This document shows positions 1-7,600 of a DNA stretch of 64,000 nt, piece by piece. Made by a program: the position numbers and the translations under genes. Each line of letters begins with the position of its first letter. Position 1 is the first letter of the stretch. This DNA is from Arthrobacter sp. PsM3 (GTDB lineage Bacteria > Actinomycetota > Actinomycetes > Actinomycetales > Micrococcaceae), in the NCBI RefSeq assembly GCF_030433895.1, contig NZ_JARUXE010000005.1, positions 1 through 64,000 of the forward strand, given 5' to 3'. The notes beneath the pieces were generated by a model. It was given only the letters and a program-made list of their open reading frames with translations. It searched no databases and was not told the DNA's origin.

Positions 1-58
1 AGCGCTCTTCCAGGCTGACCTGTTCCGTCGCGAACCCGCGGACCCGGACGCCGGCCGG

Positions 59-101
59 CCCCCCCCCCCCCCCCACCCCCCCCCGCCCCCCCGCCCCCCC
101 C
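59..101. repeat. Poly-C tract
   Basis: Forty of 43 bases are C, interrupted only by A75, G85 and G93. The tract lies about 50 bases beyond the 3' end of the minus-strand PfpI gene. No gene is visible in bases 1-151. It may be a real slippage-prone tract or an assembly artefact; the sequence alone cannot decide. Confidence 0.9.
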
Positions 102-151
102 GTCCTAACAGGCCTGTGCCTACAGGGCTGTGCTGCTGCCGCTTTTGCTGC

Positions 152-718
152 TTAGGCCGTTTGCCCGGCGTGCTCGCCTTCTGCGATTTCCTCCAGGAGT
201 TTGTCGTTGAAGGCCGGGAGGTCGTGCGGGTTCCGGCTGGTCACGAGTCCCTGGTCGACCACGACTTCCTGGTCGCTCCAGTTGGCACCGGCGTTCTTCA
301 GGTCGGTCTGGAGCGTGTGGTACGAGGTGACGTTGCGGCCGTTGATGACGCCGGCGTCGATCAGCAGCCAGGGTCCGTGGCAGATCGAGGCCACCGGCTT
401 GTGCTGCTCGAAGAAGGCGCGGGTGAAGGCCTGGGCGTCCTTGTCGACACGCAGATGGTCCGCGTTGACGACGCCGCCGGGGATCACCAGGGCGTGGAAA
501 TCGGAAGCGTTCGCCTCCGCGGCGGTGAGGTCGACGTCGAATGTCTGACCTTTTTCGGTGCCGTTGTAGCCCTGGAGCTTCCCGCTCTTGGGAGCCACCA
601 GCGTGGGCTCGCCACCGGCTTCCTTGACGGCGTTCCAGGGGCTGGTCAGCTCCACCTGCTCCACGCCGTCCGTGAGCAGAAAGGCGACTTTCCTACCGGC
701 AATGCTGTGCTTTGACAT
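152..718 (-). CDS. DJ-1/PfpI family type 1 glutamine amidotransferase-like protein
   Basis: 188 aa. This looks like a cytosolic DJ-1/PfpI-fold stress protein of the YhbO/GSP18 type; members are described as proteases, deglycases or chaperones, so the exact activity is open. The nucleophile-elbow cysteine is in SICHGPW (Cys113-His114), and the conserved acid is Glu20 in DGVEQVEL. The length is normal for the family. The ATG follows a strong ribosome binding site (GAGGAGGACGC). The gene stands alone, with a gap of about 255 bp to the divergent DUF2630 gene. Fold assignment is firm, the reaction is not. Confidence 0.93.
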   Translation of the reverse strand: MSKHSIAGRKVAFLLTDGVEQVELTSPWNAVKEAGGEPTLVAPKSGKLQGYNGTEKGQTFDVDLTAAEANASDFHALVIPGGVVNADHLRVDKDAQAFTRAFFEQHKPVASICHGPWLLIDAGVINGRNVTSYHTLQTDLKNAGANWSDQEVVVDQGLVTSRNPHDLPAFNDKLLEEIAEGEHAGQTA

Positions 719-973
719 GCGTCCTCCTCTGGTGCCCGGGGAGGTCCGCGCAGCCGTTGCACCGGCCCGGATCCTCCGCTCGGGGAGTTTGATGCCTTAC
801 AGGATTCACTCTAGGAAGCAACAAACTAATAAGCAAACTGATTATGTCGGCTCCGGCTGCCGCATGCTGCGCGTCGCCTGCACCCATTGACTCCGCCGGC
901 TGACGGTCCTCTGGCCAGCGCATCGCGCCCTCGATACTCTGGCGGAAGGACCGCTACCCGAAAGAAGGCCGTG

Positions 974-1225
974 ATGGACGAACAACATATCCTGGAACGC
1001 ATCTCAGCGCTGGTGGACGAGGAGCAGGCACTCCGCGAGAAGGCCCCGTCCTCTTCGGCGGACTACGAACACGGTCCGGAGCATGCCCGCCTGAAACGCA
1101 TCGAGGAGGATCTGGACCAGTGCTGGGACCTCCTGCGGCAGCGGCGGGCGAAAAGGCAGTACGGGGAAAACCCGGATGAGGCGGAGCCCCGGCCGGTCAA
1201 GCAAGTGGAAGATTACGAGTCCTGA
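974..1225 (+). CDS. DUF2630 family protein
   Basis: 83 aa, highly charged and probably helical. The N-terminus MDEQHILERISALVDEE and the Arg/Glu-rich body match the actinobacterial DUF2630 family, which has no assigned function. The ATG at 974 was chosen over longer in-frame extensions because AGAAGG sits five bases upstream. The protein ends in an acidic tail (VEDYES). It lies 64 bp upstream of the CapA-like gene on the same strand and may share its transcript. Confidence 0.85.
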   Translation: MDEQHILERISALVDEEQALREKAPSSSADYEHGPEHARLKRIEEDLDQCWDLLRQRRAKRQYGENPDEAEPRPVKQVEDYES

Positions 1226-1289
1226 GCTCCCGGAGCGGCCCCGCTGAAGAGCCGGGCCTGATGGGGAAGCGCTGACAGGCGGGTGTGCC

Positions 1290-2264
1290 ATGTTGATTGC
1301 GTTGTTGGGCGACGTCATGCTGGGCCGGCTGGTGAACGAGCGGCTGAGGCGGGTCGGCGCCGAGTACCCGTGGGGAGATACGGACTCCGTGCTGCGCCGG
1401 GCCGACCTCACGGTCGCCAACCTGGAATGCGTCCTGGCCGCCGGCGGGGAACCCGAAGCGGGGAAGGTGTTCCATTTCCGTTCCGACCCGAAGAACGTGG
1501 AGAGCCTCCGATCCGCGGGGATCGGGATGGTGTCGCTGGCCAACAACCATGTGCTGGACTACGGGGTCAGCGCCTTCCGGGAGATGCTGCCGGTGCTCGA
1601 CTCGGCCGGTATCCTGCATGCCGGTGCCGGATTGGGCCGGGATGCCGCCCAACGCCCCGCGGTGCGCAGGGTGGCGGGTACCGCCGTCGGGCTCATTGCC
1701 ATCACCGACAACCAGCCGGGCTGGGAAGCGGACCGCGGGCCCGGCGTCTACTACGTGCCAGTGGATCGCACCGACCGCCGGGTGGCGGAACTTCTGGCCC
1801 TGGTCGGGCGGACGAAGGCCCGCGTCGGGCTCCTGATCGTCTCCGCGCACTGGGGGCCGAACTGGGGCTCCGGGGTGCCGTCCGAGCACCGTGAGCTGGC
1901 GCGGGCCCTCATCGGGGCGGGGGCCGACGTCGTCTACGGGCACTCGCCGCACATCTTCCGCGGCGTCGAGATCTTCCGGGACCGGCCCATCATCTACAGT
2001 GCCGGGGACTTCGTAGACGACTATGCCGTGGATCCGCTGGAGCGCAACGACCAGTCGTTTATCTTCCTGCTCGACACGGACGGGGGCACGCCCCGCACGC
2101 TGCGGCTGCATCCGACCGTGATCACGGATTTCCAGGCCCGCCTGGCAGGCGGGAGTTCCCGGCAGATCGCGGAACGGATGCAGCGGCTAAGCCGGCACCT
2201 TGGGACCGCGGGCAGCTGGGACGCCGCCGGCGGGTTCCTGGCGATCCCGCTCGCGGCCGGCTGA
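1290..2264 (+). CDS. CapA family metallophosphatase-like protein
   Basis: 324 aa. It belongs to the CapA/PgsA group, proteins with a calcineurin-like phosphoesterase fold that are linked to poly-gamma-glutamate or capsule synthesis. Metal-ligand motifs are in the expected order: GDVMLGR (residues 7-13), NLECVL (44-49), LANNHVLDYG (83-92), SAHWGPNW (185-192) and GHSPHIF (217-223). No signal peptide or membrane anchor is visible, unlike membrane-anchored CapA, so it may be cytosolic. The 3' end overlaps the convergent LLM oxidoreductase gene by 78 bp. No other capsule genes adjoin it, so the substrate is unknown. Confidence 0.87.
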   Translation: MLIALLGDVMLGRLVNERLRRVGAEYPWGDTDSVLRRADLTVANLECVLAAGGEPEAGKVFHFRSDPKNVESLRSAGIGMVSLANNHVLDYGVSAFREMLPVLDSAGILHAGAGLGRDAAQRPAVRRVAGTAVGLIAITDNQPGWEADRGPGVYYVPVDRTDRRVAELLALVGRTKARVGLLIVSAHWGPNWGSGVPSEHRELARALIGAGADVVYGHSPHIFRGVEIFRDRPIIYSAGDFVDDYAVDPLERNDQSFIFLLDTDGGTPRTLRLHPTVITDFQARLAGGSSRQIAERMQRLSRHLGTAGSWDAAGGFLAIPLAAG

Positions 2265-3314
2265 GCTGCCGCCCGGCACCGGCGGGGCCGTTCCGATCTC
2301 CCGGTTCACGGCCGGCATGATTTCGGTGGCCAGCAGCTCGATGGACCGGGCCGTCTCGGCAAACGGCAGGCCGCCGAGGCCGATCTGGGCCATGTAGCGG
2401 CTGTTGCCGAGGGTCGCCTGGATTTCCAGCAGCTTCTCGATGACCTGCTGCGGGCTGCCCACCAGAAGGCCACCGCCGGGCTCGGTCCAGTCATCGAAGG
2501 TGGAGCGGGGAAAGTGATCCACCGGGCGGGGCATGTTCTGTTCAAAGTAGGCCCGGTAGTAGGGGTAGAACGTGTCACGGGCCCGCTGCGACGTCGGGGC
2601 CGCGTAGAAATGCCCGCCGGCCCCCACCTGCAGGGAGGCTGGATCGTGGCCGGCGTCAGCGGCGGACTGGTGGTAGAGCTCCACAAGACGGCGGAACCGG
2701 GCGGGTCCGGACAGGAGGGCGACGAACAGGGGAAGCCCCAGGCGTCCGGCCCTTGCGAAACTCGCCGGTGTTCCGCCGACGCCCGCCCAGACGGGGAGCC
2801 TGGCCTGGACCGGGCGCGGCGCGATGTCCATGCCGGGGATGTTCTGGGTCAGGGTCCCCTGCCAGGTCACTGCGGCGTTGTTCCTCAGCTTCAGCAGCAG
2901 CTGCAGCTTCTCCTCGAACAGGGCGTCATAATCCTCCAGTTCATGGCCGAACAACGGGTAGGACTCGAGGAATGCGCCGCGGCCGGCAATGATCTCCGCG
3001 CGTCCGTCGGAGATCAGGTCCAGGGTGGCGAACTGCTCGAAGAGCCGCACCGGGTCCTGGGTGGAGAGCACCGTGACGGCAGTGCTGAGCCGCAGCGTCG
3101 TGGTTTCCCTGGCGATGGCGGCCAGCACGATTTCCGGGGCGGACAGGGCGAAGTCGCGCCGGTGGTGTTCGCCGAGGCCCAGGAACCCCAGGCCTGCCTG
3201 GTCCGCCAGTTTGGCGAGCTCAATGATCTCCTTCAGGCGCCGCTGCGGAGACAGTGCCGTGCCGGTGCTGAGGTTGCGGGAAAGCTCGCCGAAGGTAAAA
3301 ATGCCGAAGTCCAT
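2187..3314 (-). CDS. LLM class flavin-dependent oxidoreductase
   Basis: 375 aa luciferase-like monooxygenase fold, expected to use FMNH2 or F420 on an unknown substrate. The N-terminus MDFGIFTFGE and the LGLGEHHRRDF segment (His50-His51) are typical of the family. The last 35 or so residues (after VNREIG) are rich in Pro, Gly and Arg and lie largely in the stretch that overlaps the CapA-like gene, so they look like a run-on tail rather than part of the barrel. A 12-bp palindrome lies just upstream of the start and could be a regulator site. Confidence 0.92.
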   Translation of the reverse strand: MDFGIFTFGELSRNLSTGTALSPQRRLKEIIELAKLADQAGLGFLGLGEHHRRDFALSAPEIVLAAIARETTTLRLSTAVTVLSTQDPVRLFEQFATLDLISDGRAEIIAGRGAFLESYPLFGHELEDYDALFEEKLQLLLKLRNNAAVTWQGTLTQNIPGMDIAPRPVQARLPVWAGVGGTPASFARAGRLGLPLFVALLSGPARFRRLVELYHQSAADAGHDPASLQVGAGGHFYAAPTSQRARDTFYPYYRAYFEQNMPRPVDHFPRSTFDDWTEPGGGLLVGSPQQVIEKLLEIQATLGNSRYMAQIGLGGLPFAETARSIELLATEIMPAVNREIGTAPPVPGGSSAGRERDRQEPAGGVPAARGPKVPA

Positions 3315-3320
3315 ATTTCA

Positions 3321-3332
3321 TTGAACATTCAA
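3321..3332. promoter_or_regulatory. Candidate operator of the LLM oxidoreductase gene
   Basis: TTGAACATTCAA is a perfect 5-2-5 inverted repeat starting seven bases upstream of the LLM start codon at 3314. A site here would block initiation when bound. The size and AT-richness resemble MarR/PadR-type sites, but no such regulator is adjacent. The role is inferred from symmetry and position only. Confidence 0.35.
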
Positions 3333-3520
3333 CCATCGGATTTCATTCCGACCGTCCGCTTCCACCGGCCACGACGGCGGTGCGTCGCGGCATCGTCATG
3401 CCGTTAGCCGCCGGGCGCCAAGCCGGGCTATGATTTAAGCGGACCGCCGTTTGAGGCGTCCCGGCTCAAGCAGGGGGCATTCGCAGGGTAGCTTTTGCCC
3501 TCACGCCATAAGGCCCGCAA

Positions 3521-4255
3521 GTGCTTAACCAGCCATTCAACCCACTCCCCCTCGATGAACTGACCGCCGTTTTCGCGCGCATCAAAAACCTGCTCCTGAC
3601 CGAGGACAAGGTGGACCATGCGCTGCAGCTGCTGGTGCAGGCTGTCAGGGATGCCATCCCGGGATCGTGCGGGGCCGGAATTTCACTGTTCGACGCCCAG
3701 GGGCGCGGAAGCAGCACTGCGGCGACGGAACGGCTCGTGGAGCAGGCGGACGCCGCCCAGCACCATTTGGGGCAGGGCCCGTGCGTCGCTGCCTGGACGG
3801 CAGGACGAACCATCCTGGTGCACGATGCTGCCGCGGATGCCCGGTGGCCGCTCTGGAGCCAGGCGGTCGCTGCGTTGCCGGTCCGCTCCCTCGTCAGCAC
3901 TCCGCTGGGCTCAAGCGGCACACCAATCGGGACCCTGAAGATCTACGCCGCCCTGCCGGCTGCCTTTACCGCCGCGACCGGGCAACTGCTCGAGAAGTTC
4001 GCCGTTCCGGCGGCCACCCTGATGGCCCATGTCCAGGGCCCGGAAACGCCGCGGCACCTGAGCGGGCCGTTCAAAAGCGCACTCGCCAGCCGCGACAACA
4101 CCAACCGCGCCTGCGGGATCCTGATGGAACGCCACGGGCTGACTGCCGAGCAGGCCTTCCTCGAACTGCTGCGTCGTGCCCGGACCGACGGGACGCCGCT
4201 GTCGCGGGTCTGCTCCGATCTCACGGACGGCCCGCGCATGCCTGCCGTCGGCTGA
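3521..4255 (+). CDS. GAF and ANTAR domain-containing regulator
   Basis: 244 aa cytosolic regulator. A GAF domain covers about residues 15-170 (ligand or redox sensing; note GQGPCVAAW near 84-92). An ANTAR RNA-binding domain covers about 184-236 (LASRDNTNRACGILMERHGLTAEQAF region). ANTAR proteins bind paired hairpins in nascent RNA and prevent termination. The start is GTG with an AAGG-type site just upstream. It is convergent with a second GAF-ANTAR gene only 29 bp away. The two share domain order but are clearly diverged in sequence. Confidence 0.9.
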   Translation: MLNQPFNPLPLDELTAVFARIKNLLLTEDKVDHALQLLVQAVRDAIPGSCGAGISLFDAQGRGSSTAATERLVEQADAAQHHLGQGPCVAAWTAGRTILVHDAAADARWPLWSQAVAALPVRSLVSTPLGSSGTPIGTLKIYAALPAAFTAATGQLLEKFAVPAATLMAHVQGPETPRHLSGPFKSALASRDNTNRACGILMERHGLTAEQAFLELLRRARTDGTPLSRVCSDLTDGPRMPAVG

Positions 4256-4284
4256 CGCGCGGCCGAAGCCCCTTCAGCCCGGCG

Positions 4285-5034
4285 TCAGCGCTTCTTGGCC
4301 ATTTCCCCGCTGACCGTCAGCTGTTCCGCAACCTCGCGGAGCTTGATGTTCAGCTCTGAACTGGCCCGCGAAAGCAGCAGGAACGCCTGCTGGGCGGTGA
4401 TCTTGTACCGCTCCATCAGGATTCCTTTGGCCTGCCCGATCAGGTCCCGCGTGTCCAGGGCCAGGGTGAGCTGGCTGATCTGCTGGCTGCCGGCGACGGC
4501 GACGGCGGCGTGCGCAGCCACGAGCGCACCGATCCGCTCCGATTCGGCGTCGAAGACCCCCGCGTCCTTTCCGAAAAGATTCAAGGCTCCGAGGTGGTCA
4601 CCATTCACAAACAGCTGGAAGGACAGCATGCTCCGCGCTCCGAGCCTGAAGGCCTGCCGCGAGAACTCCGGCCAGCGCGTATCCGTGCTGAGATCGGGAA
4701 CGCTGACAATCCGTTCATCGTAGGAGGCCTCCATGCAGGGACCCTGCCCGGTGTCGCTTTGCAGGGCATCCACCCGGCGCGGAAGGTCGCTGGACGCGGC
4801 ACGCGATTCGATCGTCCGGTTGCCCGTGATCAGGCTGACCGAGGCCTCGGCAGCGTGCGGCACCAGCTCCAGCGCGGCGTGCACGATGCCGTCCAGCATG
4901 GATTCGGGGTCCTCCTTGTGCTGGAGCTCCCGGGCGATGTCGCCCAGTCGAACGGCCAGCGCGTCTGCACTGATCGGAGCGGTGTCCCGCGGACCCCGCG
5001 TCTGTTCCCCGGCTTCAGCTGAATTTGGCACCAT
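4285..5034 (-). CDS. GAF and ANTAR domain-containing regulator (second copy)
   Basis: 249 aa from the ATG at 5034, which follows an AAAAAGGGGG ribosome binding site; the frame stays open to 5157 but that extension is not family-like. The GAF domain includes DTGQGPCMEASYDERIVSVPDL, and the C-terminal ANTAR domain starts near LDTRDLIGQAKGILMERYKI. It probably acts as an RNA-binding antiterminator controlled by a small ligand or stress. No kinase is encoded nearby, so the GAF domain is the likely input. It is convergent with the other GAF-ANTAR gene. Confidence 0.9.
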   Translation of the reverse strand: MVPNSAEAGEQTRGPRDTAPISADALAVRLGDIARELQHKEDPESMLDGIVHAALELVPHAAEASVSLITGNRTIESRAASSDLPRRVDALQSDTGQGPCMEASYDERIVSVPDLSTDTRWPEFSRQAFRLGARSMLSFQLFVNGDHLGALNLFGKDAGVFDAESERIGALVAAHAAVAVAGSQQISQLTLALDTRDLIGQAKGILMERYKITAQQAFLLLSRASSELNIKLREVAEQLTVSGEMAKKR

Positions 5035-5242
5035 TATGGCGCCCCCTTTTTGCCTCGTTGATTCCCGATGCTGCTCCTCATCGAAATATACCCCTGAGAG
5101 CGGTTCCCGGCAGCGTGACTGGGGCAAAAATCTAACCCCCAGGTAACCCCGTTCCAACGTTGTCGTGTGAGACTAGGGCATCGGACTCAATCGAGACTGG
5201 CAACCGAGCTGCACCGCAGACTCTCCAAGGAGCCACGCAGAC

Positions 5243-5467
5243 ATGAACAGCCAAGACCACCACGCCCCAGGCAGCCCCCAGATTCACGAAGGCAGCGAGA
5301 CCCGGCCCGACCTCAGCAGCCTGCACGTCCGCGAGGACGTGGCCATCACCGGGCTCTGCGGCAACGTCCATCTGCCCACTGGCCGGACCTGCGACGTGTC
5401 CGAACGGCACGAGGGATCCTGCAACTTCGTTGGTCCGGACGCCGCGGAAAATCTGGCGGCACACTAA
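5243..5467 (+). CDS. Small Cys/His-containing hypothetical protein
   Basis: 74 aa, function not recognised. A good AAGGAG site lies upstream of the ATG. The C-terminal half carries CGNVHLPTGRTC followed by SERHEGSC, a C-x3-H-x6-C-x5-H-x3-C pattern that could bind a metal, though this is an inference from spacing only. The first 30 residues are polar and probably disordered. No signal peptide or membrane segment is visible. It is followed by a DUF6221-like gene on the same strand. Confidence 0.7.
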   Translation: MNSQDHHAPGSPQIHEGSETRPDLSSLHVREDVAITGLCGNVHLPTGRTCDVSERHEGSCNFVGPDAAENLAAH

Positions 5468-5530
5468 ACACCAGGGGGTTACGGCAGCCGGGACTGGTTG
5501 CCGCCCGGGGACCGCGCGTACGCTCGCCGT

Positions 5531-5848
5531 GTGGACATTGTCGAATTCCTGTCCGAGCGGATCAGCGAGGACGAGGCGGTAGCACGGACCCTCCTCGGCG
5601 ACCGGACCGTCTCGAAATCCGGAGCCTGGTACGAGCAGCGCCTGCTGCTCGAATGCGAGGCCAAACGGCGCCTGATCCGGATCGTCGAATCCGCCCGGCA
5701 GGCGGCGCTCGCGGAACTGGTCAGCGAGACCGGACAGGACGCAGGCTGGATCCCCCAGTCGCTGGAATGGATGGAACAGTCGCTCAACGCCCTGGCCCTG
5801 CCCTATTACGACCACCCGGACTTCGAGCAGGACTGGCTCCGCGCCTAG
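5531..5848 (+). CDS. DUF6221-like family protein
   Basis: 105 aa from the GTG at 5531 (a TTG at 5498 would add 11 residues). The opening VDIVEFLSERISEDEAVAR, the central ECEAKRRLIRIVE and the ending ALPYYDHPDFEQDW match the actinobacterial DUF6221 pattern of an N-terminal helix, an ECEAKR helix and a C-terminal AL.Y.DHPD motif. Function is unknown. No strong ribosome binding site is visible, so the start is the weakest part of the call. It is cytosolic and lies 63 bp after the small Cys/His gene. Confidence 0.72.
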   Translation: MDIVEFLSERISEDEAVARTLLGDRTVSKSGAWYEQRLLLECEAKRRLIRIVESARQAALAELVSETGQDAGWIPQSLEWMEQSLNALALPYYDHPDFEQDWLRA

Positions 5849-6028
5849 GCGTGTTGCCTGGTCGCCTCTCCGGCCGGGCGCCCGACGGCGGCAAGGTCCC
5901 GCCGTCGCCGGATTGCGGCCTGCTGGTCCCGGCCAAGTAATGCCAAAGGTCCGTGTGCAACGGGCATCCGCGGGCCTAAGCTATGACCGGGGGGCGCTCA
6001 GTAGCGAAGACGCTTAAGGGAGGCCACT

Positions 6029-7468
6029 ATGTTCAGCCATGACCGCCGTCGGGGATCATCACGGGTACCAGCGCTTGCAGCCGCCGGGCCGCGCCAGAAC
6101 CCCGGGACGGCCGCGCCTCCCCCCAAAAGAAGGCCACGAATCCGACGCATCGTCGGGATCCTGGCAGCGTTCAGCCTGGCTGTCGCCGCAGGCGTCGTCG
6201 CGGCGGTCCCCGTAAGCGCTGCCGACCAGGAACAGAAATACATCGTGGTGCTGAAGGACAGCGCCGTTGACGCCGGCACCGAAGCCGCGGCCCAGCAAAG
6301 CAGCTATGGCCTTGCCGTTTCCACGGTTTATCGCAATGCCGTGAACGGCTACGCCGCCACGATGACGCCGTCCGTCGCGACGCGCCTCGCTGCTGATCCG
6401 GGCGTTGACTTTATCACCGTGGCCAGGGAATTCCAGAAGCCCTTGGACCCCTCGCCGGCCGCCCAAGTAGCGCCGCACTGGTGGAAGAGGATCGGCGGCA
6501 CCGGCCCCGCTGACGGGCAGCACGGCACAGCGGACCCTGTGGACGTCAACGTGGCGGTGATCGACAGCGGCATCGACGGCACCCATCCGGACCTCAATGT
6601 GCGCGGCGGCATCGACTGCTCCTCCGGCTCGCCGGTCAAGGTGACCCCCACGGACAAAGTCGGACACGGGACTTTCGTGGCCGGGGTGATCGGTGCCAAA
6701 GACAACAACCAGGGCGTCGTCGGCACGGCGCCGGGAACCCCGCTGTGGTCGGTACGCGTAGTGAATGACGCCGATGTGATCACGGAAGAAATGCTTATCT
6801 GCGCCATCGACTGGGTGACGGCAACGCGCACGGACAATGACCCGGACAACGACATTCAGGTGGCCAACATCAGCATCGGCGGCCCGGGCGCCGACACCGC
6901 CAACTGCGGCAAAGGCATTGATCCGATGCACTATGCGATCTGCCGCTCGGTCAAGGCCGGCGTCGCTTACGCTGTGGCCGCCGGAAACTCCGGCGCGGAC
7001 ATCGCCGGCTTTGTCCCGGCCACCTACGACGAGGTGCTGACCGCCACGGCGATGGCGGACTTCGACGGCAAACCGGACGGCCTCGCGGCCCCGGTCTGCG
7101 GAACCGAGGACTGGACCAAGTTCGGGCAACTGGACGATCGGCCGGCGTTCTTCTCCAACTACGCCACCGACCCCAAGGACAAGGCCCACACCGTCGCCGC
7201 CCCGGGGGTCTGCATCTCCTCCACATCTCCAGGAGGCTACGCGGTGGCCCACGGAACCAGTTTCGCGAGTCCCGTCGTCGCCGGCTCGCTGGCGCGGTGC
7301 ATCAGTAACGGGGATTGTGAAGGCTCGGGCAAGGCAGTGATGTCACAGTTCCTGGACATCACTGCCGAGTACAACAAGCACCACCGGGGTTTCGGCTTCG
7401 AGGGCGACCCGTTGCGCCCGATCGAGGGGAAATATTACGGATACCTCGCCCAGATCGCGTGGTACTGA
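6029..7468 (+). CDS. Secreted S8 family serine peptidase (subtilase) with I9 propeptide
   Basis: 479 aa. A long Arg-rich N-region precedes a hydrophobic segment (about 41-64) ending VSA-AD, so it is exported. An inhibitor-I9-like propeptide follows (YIVVLKDSAVDAG, about 71-134). The catalytic triad is complete: Asp179 (AVIDSGIDGTHPD), His213 (VGHGTFVAGV) and Ser411 (GTSFASPVVAG), with the oxyanion Asn320 in AAGN. Several cysteines in the catalytic domain may form disulfides. The ATG has an AAGGGAGG site. A hairpin terminator candidate follows at 7508. It probably degrades extracellular protein or matures surface proteins. Confidence 0.95.
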   Translation: MFSHDRRRGSSRVPALAAAGPRQNPGTAAPPPKRRPRIRRIVGILAAFSLAVAAGVVAAVPVSAADQEQKYIVVLKDSAVDAGTEAAAQQSSYGLAVSTVYRNAVNGYAATMTPSVATRLAADPGVDFITVAREFQKPLDPSPAAQVAPHWWKRIGGTGPADGQHGTADPVDVNVAVIDSGIDGTHPDLNVRGGIDCSSGSPVKVTPTDKVGHGTFVAGVIGAKDNNQGVVGTAPGTPLWSVRVVNDADVITEEMLICAIDWVTATRTDNDPDNDIQVANISIGGPGADTANCGKGIDPMHYAICRSVKAGVAYAVAAGNSGADIAGFVPATYDEVLTATAMADFDGKPDGLAAPVCGTEDWTKFGQLDDRPAFFSNYATDPKDKAHTVAAPGVCISSTSPGGYAVAHGTSFASPVVAGSLARCISNGDCEGSGKAVMSQFLDITAEYNKHHRGFGFEGDPLRPIEGKYYGYLAQIAWY

Positions 7469-7507
7469 CCCGGCCCGGGGAACAGGGACAGGGGACGGTC
7501 TCCGGTC

Positions 7508-7545
7508 GCGGCCGTGCCAGAGACCTTTGCCCCCGGCACGGCCGC
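7508..7545 (+). terminator. Hairpin, probable terminator of the subtilase gene
   Basis: A perfect 11-bp stem (GCGGCCGTGCC pairing with GGCACGGCCGC) with a 16-nt loop lies 40 bp after the subtilase stop. There is no T-run, which is common for high-GC actinobacterial terminators. Confidence 0.6.
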
Positions 7546-7600
7546 ATCGTCCCCATCGGCCGCGGGCACCCAGCCCGGCCGGGCCTGACAGAATAACCCC

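Noticed and set aside
1197..2111. 304-codon minus-strand frame
   Set aside because: It is antisense to the CapA-like gene and has arginine/proline-rich composition typical of shadow frames.
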